Source: Pseudomonadota bacterium
GTDB taxonomy: Bacteria > Pseudomonadota > Alphaproteobacteria > Rhizobiales > Devosiaceae
Length of the DNA: 54,497 bases
Direction of reading: 5' to 3'
NCBI GenBank assembly: GCA_023431205.1
Contig: JAEYXQ010000011.1
Location: 1-54,497, forward strand
Positions 41,590 to 52,459 of the stretch are shown here, piece by piece. The position numbers were made by a program, and so were the translations under genes. Position 1 is the first letter of the stretch; each line of letters starts with the position of its first letter. The notes beneath the pieces were generated by a model that was not told the DNA's origin, made no database searches, and worked only from the letters and a program-made list of their open reading frames with translations.

Positions 41590-44500
41590 TCCTCACCCGC
41601 ATCAGCGTCAACCATCCGGTCTTTGCCACCATGGTGATGGTGGCGCTGCTGGTGTTCGGCGTCTACTCCTACCAGCGCCTGCCCATCGAGCAGTTGCCCG
41701 ACATCGACCTGCCGGTGGTGGCGGTGGTGACGAGCTATCCCGGCGCCTCGCCGGAAGCGGTCGAGAACGACATCGTCAAGCCGATCGAAAATGCCGTGAA
41801 CACCATCAGCGGCATCGACACCATCCAGTCGGTCGCCCAGATGGGCCAGGCCATGGTGATCATCCTGTTCGACATGGACGTGCAGTCCTCGGCGGCCGCC
41901 CAGGACGTGCGCGACCGGCTGGCCCAGATCGAAGGGGTGCTGCCGGACAATGCCGGCGACCCGCAGATCCTGCGCTTCGATCCCTCCGAACTCCCCGTGG
42001 TTTCGCTGGCGGTGAGCTCGGAGACCATGAGCGCCCGTGACCTGACGGCGCTGACCGACGACGTGATCGTCAGCCGGCTGTCGATCATTCCCGGCGTAGG
42101 CCGGGCCACGGTGGTGGGCGGCGTGCCGCGCCAGCTCAACGTCCTGATCGATCCCGACCGCCTCAACGCCTTCAATGTCGGCGTCGGCGAAGTCACCCAG
42201 GCGCTGCGGGCCGAAAACCAGAACCTGGCGGCCGGCTCGATCACCGAAGGGGCCGCGGTGCAGTCCATCCAGGTGGAAGGGCGGCTGGAGCAAGCCGACG
42301 ACTTCCTCGACCTCATCGTTGCCCGTCGCGGCGGCCAGCCGGTGCGGCTCGGCGATGTCGCCACCATCGAGCAGGGGCAGGCCGACGCCACCAGCCTTGC
42401 CATCCTCAATGGGCAGCGGGCGCTAGCCATCGACGTGGTCAAGACCCAGGGCGCCAACACGGTGGAAGTCGCCGAAGAGGTGCGCGAAGCGGTTGCCGAG
42501 CTCAACGAGCGCGACATGCCCGAGGGCGTGCGCCTCGAGATCGTGCGCGACAATGCCGTGCCGGTCGAGGAGAGCTTCCACGCCGTCCAGAACATGCTGG
42601 TCGAAGGCGCGGCGCTGGCCGTGGTCATCGTCTTCCTGTTCCTCAACTCGTGGCGCTCGACGGTGATCACCGGCCTGACGCTGCCGATCTCGATCATCGG
42701 CACCATGACGGTGCTCTACTTCCTCGGCTTCACGCTCAACATGATGACGCTGATGTCGTTATCGCTGGCCGTCGGTATCCTGATCGACGACGCCATCGTG
42801 GTGCGCGAGAACATCATGCGGCACCTCCATATGGGCAAGTCCCACCGCCAGGCAGCCCTCGACGGCACCAACGAGATCGGCCTCGCAGTGCTGGCGACGA
42901 CACTGTCGATCGTGGCGGTGTTCCTGCCCGTTGCCTTCATGGAGGGCATTCTCGGCCGCTTCTTTCTCCAGTTCGGCGTCACCGTCTCGGTGGCGGTGCT
43001 GATCTCGCTGCTCGTGGCCTTCACGCTCGACCCGATGCTGTCCAGCGTCTGGTACGATCCGGCCGCCAATCCTGACGCCAAGCGCGGCCCGCTGGGGCGG
43101 GCGGTCGCGCAGTTCGACCGCTCCTTCGCCTGGCTCTCGGGCCGCTACAAGGCGCTGCTGCGCTGGTGCCTGAGGCACCGCAAGTCCACCGTGGGCGTGG
43201 CGCTCGCCGCCTTTGTCGGCAGCTTCATGCTGTTTCCGATGGTGGGGGTCGAGTTCGTGCCGGCGGCCGATACCGGCGAGTTTCAGGTAGACCTTGAAAC
43301 CCCCATCGGCTCCTCGCTTGCGCATACCGCCAGCAAGGTTCGGCAGGTGGACGAGACCTTGCGCCAGTTCCCAGAAGTGCTCGGCACCTATGCTACGCTC
43401 AATGCCGGCACCACTTCGGGTGACAACCGCGCCACCATCCTCGTCACCATGGTCCCGCAGAGCGAACGCGAGCGGACGCCCACCCAGATGACCGACCCGG
43501 TGCGCGAGGCGCTCCGGGCCATCCCCGGCGCCGAGTTCAACGTTGGTGCCGCCGGCGGGCTCGGTTCGGTGGCTGCGCCCATCCAGGTCAGCCTCTATGG
43601 CGACGATTTCCGTGTGCTCGACCGCCTGTCCGATGACCTCGTTGCGCGGCTCGGCCGCATCGAGGGCCTGCAGGAGATCGAGACCAGCCTCGACAATCCC
43701 CAGCCGGTGCTGGGCGTTCGCGTCGACCGCGATGCGGCGAGCGACCTGGGCGTCAGCCTGCAGCAGATCGGCGCCAGCCTCAGCCCGATGCTGGGTGGCG
43801 AGCAGGTGACCGAGTGGACCAACCCCCAGGGCGAGAACTTCGCGGTGGTGGTGCGCCTGCCAGAAGCGGCGCGCGACAATGTCGCCATGCTTGGCGCACT
43901 GCCGATCGCCCAGAGCGGTGCCACCGGGTCCAGTGCGGTGGTCCGGCTGGACCAGGTGGCGGAGATTGTGCAGTCCCAGGGCCCCGGTGAAATCCAGCGC
44001 CTCGACTTGGCCCGGCAGGTCACGGTGAGCGCCAACCTCGCGACGGGTGCCCAGCTCGGCACCATTGCACCGCAGGTGCAGGAGGCAATCGTTGCCCTCG
44101 ACCTTCCGGCGGGGTATCGCGCCTCCCAGGGCGGCGAGGCCGAACAGCTCGAGGAAACCGCAGCCGCCGCCGGCTCGGCGCTGCTGCTGGCGGTGATCTT
44201 CATCTACCTGGTGCTGGCCTCCCAGTTCGGCAGCTTCCTCCAGCCGGTGGCGATCATGATCTCGTTGCCGCTGGCGCTGATCGGCGTGATGGTCGGCCTG
44301 CTGGTCGGCGGCTCCACTCTCAACATGTTCTCGGCCATCGGCTTCATCATGCTGATGGGCCTGGTGGTCAAGAACGCCATCCTGTTGGTCGACAACGCCA
44401 ACCAGCGCCGGCGGGAGGGGCAGAACCTCTATGACGCGCTGGTCGAAGCGGGCGGCACCCGCTTCCGGCCGATCGTGATGACGACCCTGGCGATGATCTT

Positions 44501-44714
44501 CGGCATGCTGCCGCTGGCGCTGAGCCTGCATGAGGGATCGGGGCAGAATGCGCCGATGGCCCATGCCGTGATCGGCGGGCTGATCAGTTCCTCGCTGCTG
44601 ACTCTGGTCGTGGTGCCGGTGATCCTGACCTATGTCGATGGCTTCGCCCGGCGCACCCGCCGCTTCCTGCCCAAGGCGCCGGACGATGTGCATGCCGAGG
44701 CCCCGGCGGAGTAG
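41586..44714 (+). CDS. RND multidrug efflux permease (AcrB/MexB-like)
   Basis: Proton-driven inner-membrane pump of 1042 residues, normal for the family. It starts MILTRISVNHPVFATMVMVALL (first membrane helix), has the large periplasmic domains after helices 1 and 7, and carries the paired acidic residues of helix 4 in AVGILIDDAIVVREN and the lysine helix LVVKNAILLVDNA. The start is the ATG overlapping the adaptor stop. Substrates cannot be told from sequence. A palindromic repeat follows the gene and may end the transcript. Confidence 0.95.
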   Translation: MILTRISVNHPVFATMVMVALLVFGVYSYQRLPIEQLPDIDLPVVAVVTSYPGASPEAVENDIVKPIENAVNTISGIDTIQSVAQMGQAMVIILFDMDVQSSAAAQDVRDRLAQIEGVLPDNAGDPQILRFDPSELPVVSLAVSSETMSARDLTALTDDVIVSRLSIIPGVGRATVVGGVPRQLNVLIDPDRLNAFNVGVGEVTQALRAENQNLAAGSITEGAAVQSIQVEGRLEQADDFLDLIVARRGGQPVRLGDVATIEQGQADATSLAILNGQRALAIDVVKTQGANTVEVAEEVREAVAELNERDMPEGVRLEIVRDNAVPVEESFHAVQNMLVEGAALAVVIVFLFLNSWRSTVITGLTLPISIIGTMTVLYFLGFTLNMMTLMSLSLAVGILIDDAIVVRENIMRHLHMGKSHRQAALDGTNEIGLAVLATTLSIVAVFLPVAFMEGILGRFFLQFGVTVSVAVLISLLVAFTLDPMLSSVWYDPAANPDAKRGPLGRAVAQFDRSFAWLSGRYKALLRWCLRHRKSTVGVALAAFVGSFMLFPMVGVEFVPAADTGEFQVDLETPIGSSLAHTASKVRQVDETLRQFPEVLGTYATLNAGTTSGDNRATILVTMVPQSERERTPTQMTDPVREALRAIPGAEFNVGAAGGLGSVAAPIQVSLYGDDFRVLDRLSDDLVARLGRIEGLQEIETSLDNPQPVLGVRVDRDAASDLGVSLQQIGASLSPMLGGEQVTEWTNPQGENFAVVVRLPEAARDNVAMLGALPIAQSGATGSSAVVRLDQVAEIVQSQGPGEIQRLDLARQVTVSANLATGAQLGTIAPQVQEAIVALDLPAGYRASQGGEAEQLEETAAAAGSALLLAVIFIYLVLASQFGSFLQPVAIMISLPLALIGVMVGLLVGGSTLNMFSAIGFIMLMGLVVKNAILLVDNANQRRREGQNLYDALVEAGGTRFRPIVMTTLAMIFGMLPLALSLHEGSGQNAPMAHAVIGGLISSSLLTLVVVPVILTYVDGFARRTRRFLPKAPDDVHAEAPAE

Positions 44715-44717
44715 GGA

Positions 44718-44799
44718 ACCCCTCATCCGCCCCTTCGGGCACCCTCTCCCCTTGCGGGAGAGGGTGGATCGCGCGCAGCGCGAGACGGGTGAGGGGGGT
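44718..44799. repeat. C-rich palindromic repeat downstream of the RND pump
   Basis: CCCCTCATCCGCCC at the left pairs with GACGGGTGAGGGG at the right; inside is a strong CACCCTCTCCC/GGGAGAGGGTG hairpin and a GCGCGCAGCGCG one. It belongs to the same family as 15381-15487 and 27062-27100. It fills the gap between the convergent pump and flavoprotein genes and may act as a two-way terminator. Confidence 0.75.
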
Positions 44800-46005
44800 C
44801 TACCTTCCCGCCAGCCAGTCCATCACCCCGGCCGCCGTGGCGCGACCGGTGGCAAGGCAGGCGGTGAGCAGGTAGCCGCCGGTCGGGGCCTCCCAATCCA
44901 GCATTTCCCCGGCGGCGAAGATGCCGGGGAGGCGCGTCAGCATCAGCCGCTCGTCGAGTTCGGACCAGCAGATGCCTCCGGCCGCTGAGATGGCCTCGGC
45001 AATCGGCCGCGGCCTGAGCAGGGGCAGCGGCAGCGCCTTGAGTCTGGCGGCAAGCTGATCGGGGGCCAGCAGTGCGGCGTCCGGCTCGACCTCGCGCAGC
45101 AGCCCGATCTTGACCGGATCGAGGCCGGTGGCACGGCGCAGGCGGTTGGAGAAACTGAGTTTCGGCGGCTGCCGCGCGAGGTCCGCGGAGAGGCGCTCCG
45201 CGGTGCGTCCCGGCACCAGGTCGAGCGTCAGTGCGGCACGGCCGGTGCCGGCGAGCCTGTCGCGCAGCGCCGCTGCATGGACGTAGACGAGGCTCCCTTC
45301 CACCCCGTGGCGGCTGACCACGAACTCGCCGGCAACCGTGCCGGCGTCCGAGGTGGCGCGCACCGACTTCACCGGCTGGCCGGCGAAGCGCTCCGTGAAC
45401 ACGGGGCTCCAACCGGCATCGAAGCCGCAATTGGCGGGCGCGAAGGAAGCGATCTCGACGCCCTTTTCCGCCACCCACGGCACCCAGGCCGCATCCGAAC
45501 CGAGCCGCGGCCAGCTGGCGCCGCCAAGCGCCAGGATGGTGGCGTCGAAGCGGAGGCCCACAAGGCCCCCCGGCGTCTCGAAGCGCAGTTCGCCGCCCTG
45601 CCAACCGCTCCAGCGGTGCCGGGTGCGCAGGAAGACGCCCGACCTTTCCAGCCGGGCAAGCCAGGCGCGCAGCAGCGGCGAGGCTTTCATGCTGGTCGGA
45701 AACACCCGGCCGGACGAGCCGACAAAAGTCTCCACCCCGAGGCCCCGGCACCACTCGCGAACATCGGCAGCGGTGAAGCGGTCGAGCATGGGCGCGAGCC
45801 GTCCAGTGGCCGCTCCATAACGGGCTACGAGTTCGGCGTGTGGCTCGGCATGGGTGAGGTTGAGGCCGGACTTGCCGGCCATCAGCAGCTTGCGCCCGAC
45901 GGTCGGCATCGCCTCGAATACGGTGACGGCGTGCCCGGCACCGCCGAGCACCTCCGCCGCCATGAGCCCGGCCGGCCCGCCCCCGATGATCGCGATTGCT
46001 GCCAT
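44800..46005 (-). CDS. TIGR03862 family flavoprotein (HI0933/BaiN-like)
   Basis: A 401-residue FAD protein of the HI0933 superfamily. The dinucleotide-binding motif is GGGPAGLMAAE near the N-terminus, followed by GRKLLMAGKSGLNLTH typical of the family and, near the end, GEMLDWEAPTGGYLLTACLATG, which closes the FAD site. The substrate is unknown; related BaiN proteins reduce bile-acid enones. It lies 39 bases downstream of the ABC exporter on the same strand. Confidence 0.9.
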   Translation of the reverse strand: MAAIAIIGGGPAGLMAAEVLGGAGHAVTVFEAMPTVGRKLLMAGKSGLNLTHAEPHAELVARYGAATGRLAPMLDRFTAADVREWCRGLGVETFVGSSGRVFPTSMKASPLLRAWLARLERSGVFLRTRHRWSGWQGGELRFETPGGLVGLRFDATILALGGASWPRLGSDAAWVPWVAEKGVEIASFAPANCGFDAGWSPVFTERFAGQPVKSVRATSDAGTVAGEFVVSRHGVEGSLVYVHAAALRDRLAGTGRAALTLDLVPGRTAERLSADLARQPPKLSFSNRLRRATGLDPVKIGLLREVEPDAALLAPDQLAARLKALPLPLLRPRPIAEAISAAGGICWSELDERLMLTRLPGIFAAGEMLDWEAPTGGYLLTACLATGRATAAGVMDWLAGR

Positions 46006-46044
46006 GGGTGGCTTGTGCGGCAGCCGGCCGGGATTGTCGAGCCG

Positions 46045-47838
<1,794 letters not shown>

Positions 47839-48107
47839 GGGTCGGGATATCCTTGAGCATGATGGGTCCTTCGGTTGCGGTGAAGGTCGCTTTCATGTCG
47901 GTCTCCCGTCCCGGGCGTTGATCGCCCCAATCATGCGCCGCAGAGGGCGGCAAGAGCAAGGCAGAGGCCGGTGTTTCAGCATTTTGGCGACCCCTGCAAC
48001 CCAATCTTCACCCTCTCCTGTGCCGTGATCGCCACAGCCGAGCCGCGCTAACCATTTGGCAAGGGTGGGCGGCGCGTCGTGGTCAAACGCAAGAATGCGA
48101 GGGGGCC

Positions 48108-49355
48108 ATGAGAAGATTTTTGTTGGCGGTGGCGACGGTGCTGGCGCTGGCCGCGCCTGCCCTTGCCCAGGAATGGGTGGTGAACCGGGTTCGTGGAACC
48201 TCGGAAATCCAGATCGGCCGCAATTGGACAGCGGTGACCCGCGGCCTCGTGGTCGAGCCGCAGCAGACGCTGCGCACCGGCCCCGATGGTCGCATCGGGC
48301 TCATGCGGGGCAATGAAACCATCGACCTCGACGCCAATACCGAGATCAGCCTCCGCGACGCGGGGAGCGAACTCAAGACCAGCGTGATCCAGGTCTATGG
48401 CGCCGTCTCGGTCGACGTCGAGCGGCGCAACGTCCAGCATTTTTCCGTGCAGACGCCGTATCTGGCAGCCGTGGTCAAGGGCACCCGGTTCACCGTGGTT
48501 GTGGATGGCAGCAGCGCCCGCGTCGAGGTCGACCGGGGCGTGGTGCAGGTGCAGGACACCGGCAACGATCTCGTCACCGACATCCGCCCCGGCCAGCAGG
48601 CCGTGGTGTCGGAGAACGCGCCGCTCAACGTCACCGGCGGCCGCGCTACAGCCGTGTTCACTTTCGAGGGCGTCCAGGTCGTGCCCGGAACCACCGAACC
48701 GGTCGCGGCGGCGTCAGGCTCGCCAGCCACGGGCGGCGGCCCGGCGGCCGCACCCGATCCGGGCAACCCCGTCTTCGGCAACAGCGGACCCCCGGCGCAC
48801 GCCAATGCCGGTGGCAACGGTTCCGGTCAGGGCAACGGTGGCAATGGGCCTCCGGCACACGCCAATGCCGGCGGCAATTCCGGTCACGGCAACGGCGGCA
48901 ATGGACCTCCGGCGCACTCCAATGGCGGTGGCGGCCCACCGGCTCACGCCCATGGGAACAACGGCGGCGGCAATTCGGGCCACGGCAATGGCGGCAACGG
49001 ACCTCCGGCGCACTCCAACGCCGGTGGCAATGGCGGTGGCGGCCCACCGGCTCACGCCCATGGGAACAATGGCGGCGGCAATTCGGGCCACGGCAATGGC
49101 GGCAACGGACCTCCGGCGCATTCCAACGCCGGTGGCAACGGCCAGGGCAATGGCGGTGGCCCCGGCCCCTCCGGCCCCGGACCTTCCGAGCGCGGCAATG
49201 GCGGTGGCAACCCCGGTGGCGGCGGGGTCAGCCCCAATGGTGGCGGCAACCCCGGCGGTGGCGGCCCTCCGGAACACTCGAACGGCGGTGGCAACGGCGG
49301 TGATAACGGCGGTGGCCACGGTGGCGGCAATGGCAGGGGCAATGGCGGCGGGTGA
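48108..49355 (+). CDS. Exported FecR-domain protein with a Gly/Asn-rich repeat tail
   Basis: A 415-residue protein. Residues 1-20 are a signal peptide (ending ALAQ), 25-170 form a FecR-type domain (WTAVTRGLVVEPQQTLRTG, VYGAVSVDVERR, FSVQTPYLAAVVKGTRFTV, DIRPGQQAVVSE). After a linker (about 195-225) comes a 190-residue low-complexity tail of Gly, Asn, Pro, Ala and His with the recurring core GNGGNGPPAH. The tail contains a 36-residue tandem duplication. The stop overlaps the GTG of the CHASE2 gene. Stand-alone FecR proteins beside CHASE2 proteins are known; the tail suggests an envelope or surface role. Confidence 0.85.
   Translation: MRRFLLAVATVLALAAPALAQEWVVNRVRGTSEIQIGRNWTAVTRGLVVEPQQTLRTGPDGRIGLMRGNETIDLDANTEISLRDAGSELKTSVIQVYGAVSVDVERRNVQHFSVQTPYLAAVVKGTRFTVVVDGSSARVEVDRGVVQVQDTGNDLVTDIRPGQQAVVSENAPLNVTGGRATAVFTFEGVQVVPGTTEPVAAASGSPATGGGPAAAPDPGNPVFGNSGPPAHANAGGNGSGQGNGGNGPPAHANAGGNSGHGNGGNGPPAHSNGGGGPPAHAHGNNGGGNSGHGNGGNGPPAHSNAGGNGGGGPPAHAHGNNGGGNSGHGNGGNGPPAHSNAGGNGQGNGGGPGPSGPGPSERGNGGGNPGGGGVSPNGGGNPGGGGPPEHSNGGGNGGDNGGGHGGGNGRGNGGG
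48923..49138 (+). repeat. Tandem 108-base duplication within the FecR-protein tail
   Basis: The unit starting TGGCGGTGGCGGCCCACC at 48923 recurs at 49031 with only a few single-base changes, giving two near-identical 36-residue units. Shorter GGCAACGG/GGCAATGG steps surround it. The close match suggests a recent duplication by slippage or unequal exchange. Confidence 0.85.
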
Positions 49356-51670
49356 GCACCTCGGCTGACATGCCCGCTCCCCTGATGCGGGGAGGCCTGG
49401 CCGCGGCCCTGGCGGTGCTGGTGCTTGTCGCGGCCATGCTCGGCCTGTTCGCGCCGCTTAACCAGGGGCTGCGCCAGTTGCGCTTCGCCGCCACCGATCG
49501 CGCCCCCAGCGGCGCGGTGGTGTTCGTCGAGATCGATGGCGCCAGCCTGGCCGAGATCGGCGTCTGGCCCTGGCCGCGGACGATCCATGCCGATCTGCTG
49601 GACCGGCTGATGGATCTCGGCGCCGACGAGGTGGTGTTCGACGTCGATTTCAGCACCGCCTCCACCGAAGCGGCCGATGCCGCTTTCGAAGCGGCGCTCG
49701 AGCGCGCCGGCGGCTATGCTTGGCTCGCCGCCTTCCAGCAGCGCGCACCCGACGGCTCGGTGGTGCTCAACCGGCCGCTGCCGCGCTTTGCCGCTCAGGC
49801 TGGACCCGTGCTCGTCAATGTCGATGGGGATGGCACCGGCCTCTTGCAGTCGGTTCCGGCCGGACTGGCGGAGCCGCCCATCCCGTCGGTGGCGGTGGCC
49901 CTGACCCCGGGCGCCGCCAGCGGTGCGCGCATTGTCATCGACTATGGAATCGACCTTGATGCGGTACCACGGCTCCAGGCGGCCGATGTGCTCGCCGGTA
50001 GGGCGGATGCGACGCGGATCGCCGGCCGTCAGGTGGTTGTGGGTGCAAGCGCGGTGGAACTGCGGGATTTTTTCCGCGTGCCCCGCTTCGGGGTCCTCCC
50101 CGGCCCCATGGTGCAGATCGCCGCCACCGAGACGGTGAAGGCCGGGCGCAGCCTCAGCGACCTGCGGGGCGGTCCCGCCGCTGCCCTGGCCGCGCTCGCC
50201 GTGATGCTGTTTGCCTTCGGCGGCGCGCGGCTCTCACTGCCGCGGCTGTTGAGTGGTTGGCTGGTCGGCGCGGCGATCCTCGAAGGGGCGGCCTGGTGGG
50301 CCTTGCGGGACGGCGCGATCCTGTTCGACACGGCAGCCCTCCACACCCTTGGCGCCGGCCTGGTGATCCTGACCCTAGTGCTCGAATGGTCCGAAAAGCG
50401 GGCCGAAAACCGCCGGCAGCAGGCGCGCCTGGCCTGGCTGGCGCTCCACGATCCTCTCACCGGTGCCCGCTCGCGTCAGGCCATGCTGGACGATCTGGAT
50501 CGGCTCGGGCACGCCGGCAGCGTCGCCCTGGTGGAGCTGGTGCGGGTCAGCACCGTCACCGCAACCCTTGGCCACGGTGTCGTCGACCGCGTGCTCACCG
50601 AGGCGGTGATGCGCCTGGCGCAGCAGACCGGCGCCCTTCCCGCCCGCGTCGGCAACGCCACCTTTGCCTTCCTGCCGTCGCCCCATGAGGCACCCGAGCA
50701 AACCGCCGCGCGCCTTTCGGCAGCGCTGGAAGCCGCCTATGCCATTGATGGGCACCACGCCATGCTGCAGACCCGCTTCGGTTTCAGCAGCGAAAGCGCC
50801 GCGCCGGCAGCCGAGCGGCTGCGCCAGGCCGAAATCGCCCTGGATGTGGCACGCCGCGGCGGAATCCGCTTTGCCGCCTTTGATCCCGACCATGGCCAGC
50901 TCATCGAACAGCGCCGGCGTCTCGATCTGGCGCTGCGCCGGGCGCTGGCGGATGGGCAGTTCTTCCTGCTGTTCCAGCCGCAGGTCGATCTTGCCAGCGG
51001 CGCCATGGTCGGCGTCGAGACGCTGCTGCGCTGGCAGCATCCGGAATTCGGGCTGGTTTCGCCGGTCGAATTCGTGCCGCTGGCCGAGGAGACCGGCCTG
51101 ATCGTCGAGCTCGGCGATTGGGTGCTGCGAGAAGCGTGCCGTCAGGCCGCGAGCTGGGATTGGCAGGGGCGGCTGTCGGTAAACGTGTCGGCGGCGCAGT
51201 TCCGGCTCGGTGACGTGGTGGGCAGTGTCCGCGCTGCGCTGGCTGCCAGCGGCTTCCCTGCGGCGCGGCTCGACCTCGAGATCACCGAAACCGTGCTCGT
51301 GGACAATGACGCGGCAGTCATCGCCGCGCTGTCCGAGCTGCGGGAGCTCGGCGCCGGCATCGCGCTCGACGATTTCGGCACCGGCTACTCCTCGCTGAGC
51401 TACCTGGCGCGGCTGCCGATCGACAAGATCAAGATCGACCAGTCCTTCGTGCGCGGCCTGCCGGACCCGCAGCGCGAAGTGATCATCGAAACGGTGCTGG
51501 TGATGGCCCGGCGCCTCGGCAAGCTGGTGATCGCCGAGGGTGTCGAGACCGACGAGCAGCGTCGGTACCTGGCGCTGGTCGGCTGTCCGGTGGGGCAGGG
51601 CTATCTGTTCGCGCCGCCCAGCGCACCGGAGGCGATCGGCCTCCGGTCACATGCGGTGAACGCCGCCTAG
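49352..51670 (+). CDS. CHASE2-GGDEF(degenerate)-EAL signalling protein
   Basis: A 772-residue membrane protein of cyclic-di-GMP signalling. A first membrane helix (about 13-33) leads to a CHASE2 sensor (about 45-265), then further membrane helices (about 270-350). The GGDEF domain is degenerate: the active-site loop reads VGNATF (433-438), so no cyclase activity is expected. The EAL domain is intact: ETL (556-558), ITETVLVDN, ALDDFGTGYSSLSYL, KIDQSFV and EGVET. It is therefore probably a phosphodiesterase controlled from outside. The GTG start overlaps the FecR-gene stop (GTGA); an ATG six codons later is possible. Confidence 0.93.
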   Translation: MSTSADMPAPLMRGGLAAALAVLVLVAAMLGLFAPLNQGLRQLRFAATDRAPSGAVVFVEIDGASLAEIGVWPWPRTIHADLLDRLMDLGADEVVFDVDFSTASTEAADAAFEAALERAGGYAWLAAFQQRAPDGSVVLNRPLPRFAAQAGPVLVNVDGDGTGLLQSVPAGLAEPPIPSVAVALTPGAASGARIVIDYGIDLDAVPRLQAADVLAGRADATRIAGRQVVVGASAVELRDFFRVPRFGVLPGPMVQIAATETVKAGRSLSDLRGGPAAALAALAVMLFAFGGARLSLPRLLSGWLVGAAILEGAAWWALRDGAILFDTAALHTLGAGLVILTLVLEWSEKRAENRRQQARLAWLALHDPLTGARSRQAMLDDLDRLGHAGSVALVELVRVSTVTATLGHGVVDRVLTEAVMRLAQQTGALPARVGNATFAFLPSPHEAPEQTAARLSAALEAAYAIDGHHAMLQTRFGFSSESAAPAAERLRQAEIALDVARRGGIRFAAFDPDHGQLIEQRRRLDLALRRALADGQFFLLFQPQVDLASGAMVGVETLLRWQHPEFGLVSPVEFVPLAEETGLIVELGDWVLREACRQAASWDWQGRLSVNVSAAQFRLGDVVGSVRAALAASGFPAARLDLEITETVLVDNDAAVIAALSELRELGAGIALDDFGTGYSSLSYLARLPIDKIKIDQSFVRGLPDPQREVIIETVLVMARRLGKLVIAEGVETDEQRRYLALVGCPVGQGYLFAPPSAPEAIGLRSHAVNAA

Positions 51671-52350
51671 AACTTCCAGCCGAGGCCGGCGCGGACCACC
51701 ACGTCGCTGGGTTCGCTGCTGCCGAAGGCAGCGCCGCCACGGGTCCAGCTGTTGACGCCGAAATGGGTCCAGGTCGCCTGCAGCCGCGCCATGATGTTGT
51801 CGGTGATCATCATGTCGGCGCCGAGGCCGAGCTGCCAGCCACCGGCGGTAAAGGTGGAATCGGCCGTGCCGCTGAACGGGGACATGTCGAAGTGGCCCCA
51901 GTTGTAGCCGACGATGCCATAGGCGAGCACGTTCGGCGCAACCGGGTAGCCGAGGGTGGCGCGCACCGCGGCATCCCATTTCAGCGCACCGTAATTGGCG
52001 CCGGCGTAGAGATATTCGGTGGCGACGTTGTTGGCCTCGACGTCGACGCCGAGCACCAGCCAGTCGGTGACGGTCATGCGGTAGCCGGCGAACACGCCGG
52101 CATTGCCGCCGATGTCGCCCAGCAGCTGCTCGCCCGGCAGGAGCGGATTGAGCTCGTGGGTCTTGGTGGCGAGGATGGACGCCTGCGCACCGACATAGAA
52201 GCCGTCCCAGACAAAGGAGGAGGTCTGATACGCCTGCGAGTCGACGGTGGGGAGCACCATCACGGTCTCGACCTGCTGGGCCGAAGCGCCCGTCGCCATC
52301 AGCAGCACCGTTGCTGCCACACTCGCCGCCAGCCCCTTGGTCACACGCAT
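51667..52350 (-). CDS. Outer-membrane beta-barrel protein (porin-like, OmpA/Omp25 type)
   Basis: A 227-residue protein with a signal peptide (MRVTKGLAASVAATVLLMATGASAQ) and alternating strand pattern typical of a small beta-barrel: FVWDGFYVGAQAS, GGNAGVFAGYRM, YGIVGYNWGHFD, and a C-terminal VVVRAGLGWKF ending in Phe, the outer-membrane assembly signal. It resembles the Omp25/31 family of Hyphomicrobiales. The ATG at 52350 was chosen for its spacing from GGGAG. Its stop overlaps that of the CHASE2 gene head to head (CTAG). Confidence 0.88.
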   Translation of the reverse strand: MRVTKGLAASVAATVLLMATGASAQQVETVMVLPTVDSQAYQTSSFVWDGFYVGAQASILATKTHELNPLLPGEQLLGDIGGNAGVFAGYRMTVTDWLVLGVDVEANNVATEYLYAGANYGALKWDAAVRATLGYPVAPNVLAYGIVGYNWGHFDMSPFSGTADSTFTAGGWQLGLGADMMITDNIMARLQATWTHFGVNSWTRGGAAFGSSEPSDVVVRAGLGWKF

Positions 52351-52459
52351 CGTCATCTCCCGCCCAAGAACAATGCCTAAAATTTGCCACGAGTTTTCCC
52401 GGGGCAGCAATGACCGATGTGTCACACCCCGGGCAAAACGCCCGGTGGTAAACAGATCG

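Noticed and set aside
48778..49345. CRISPR array
   Set aside because: The repeats are in frame within a protein, have no unique spacers of constant length, and no cas genes are nearby.
52430..52452. Terminator behind argB
   Set aside because: A CCGGGC/GCCCGG hairpin exists, but no T-run follows it on the minus strand, so I did not list it as a terminator.
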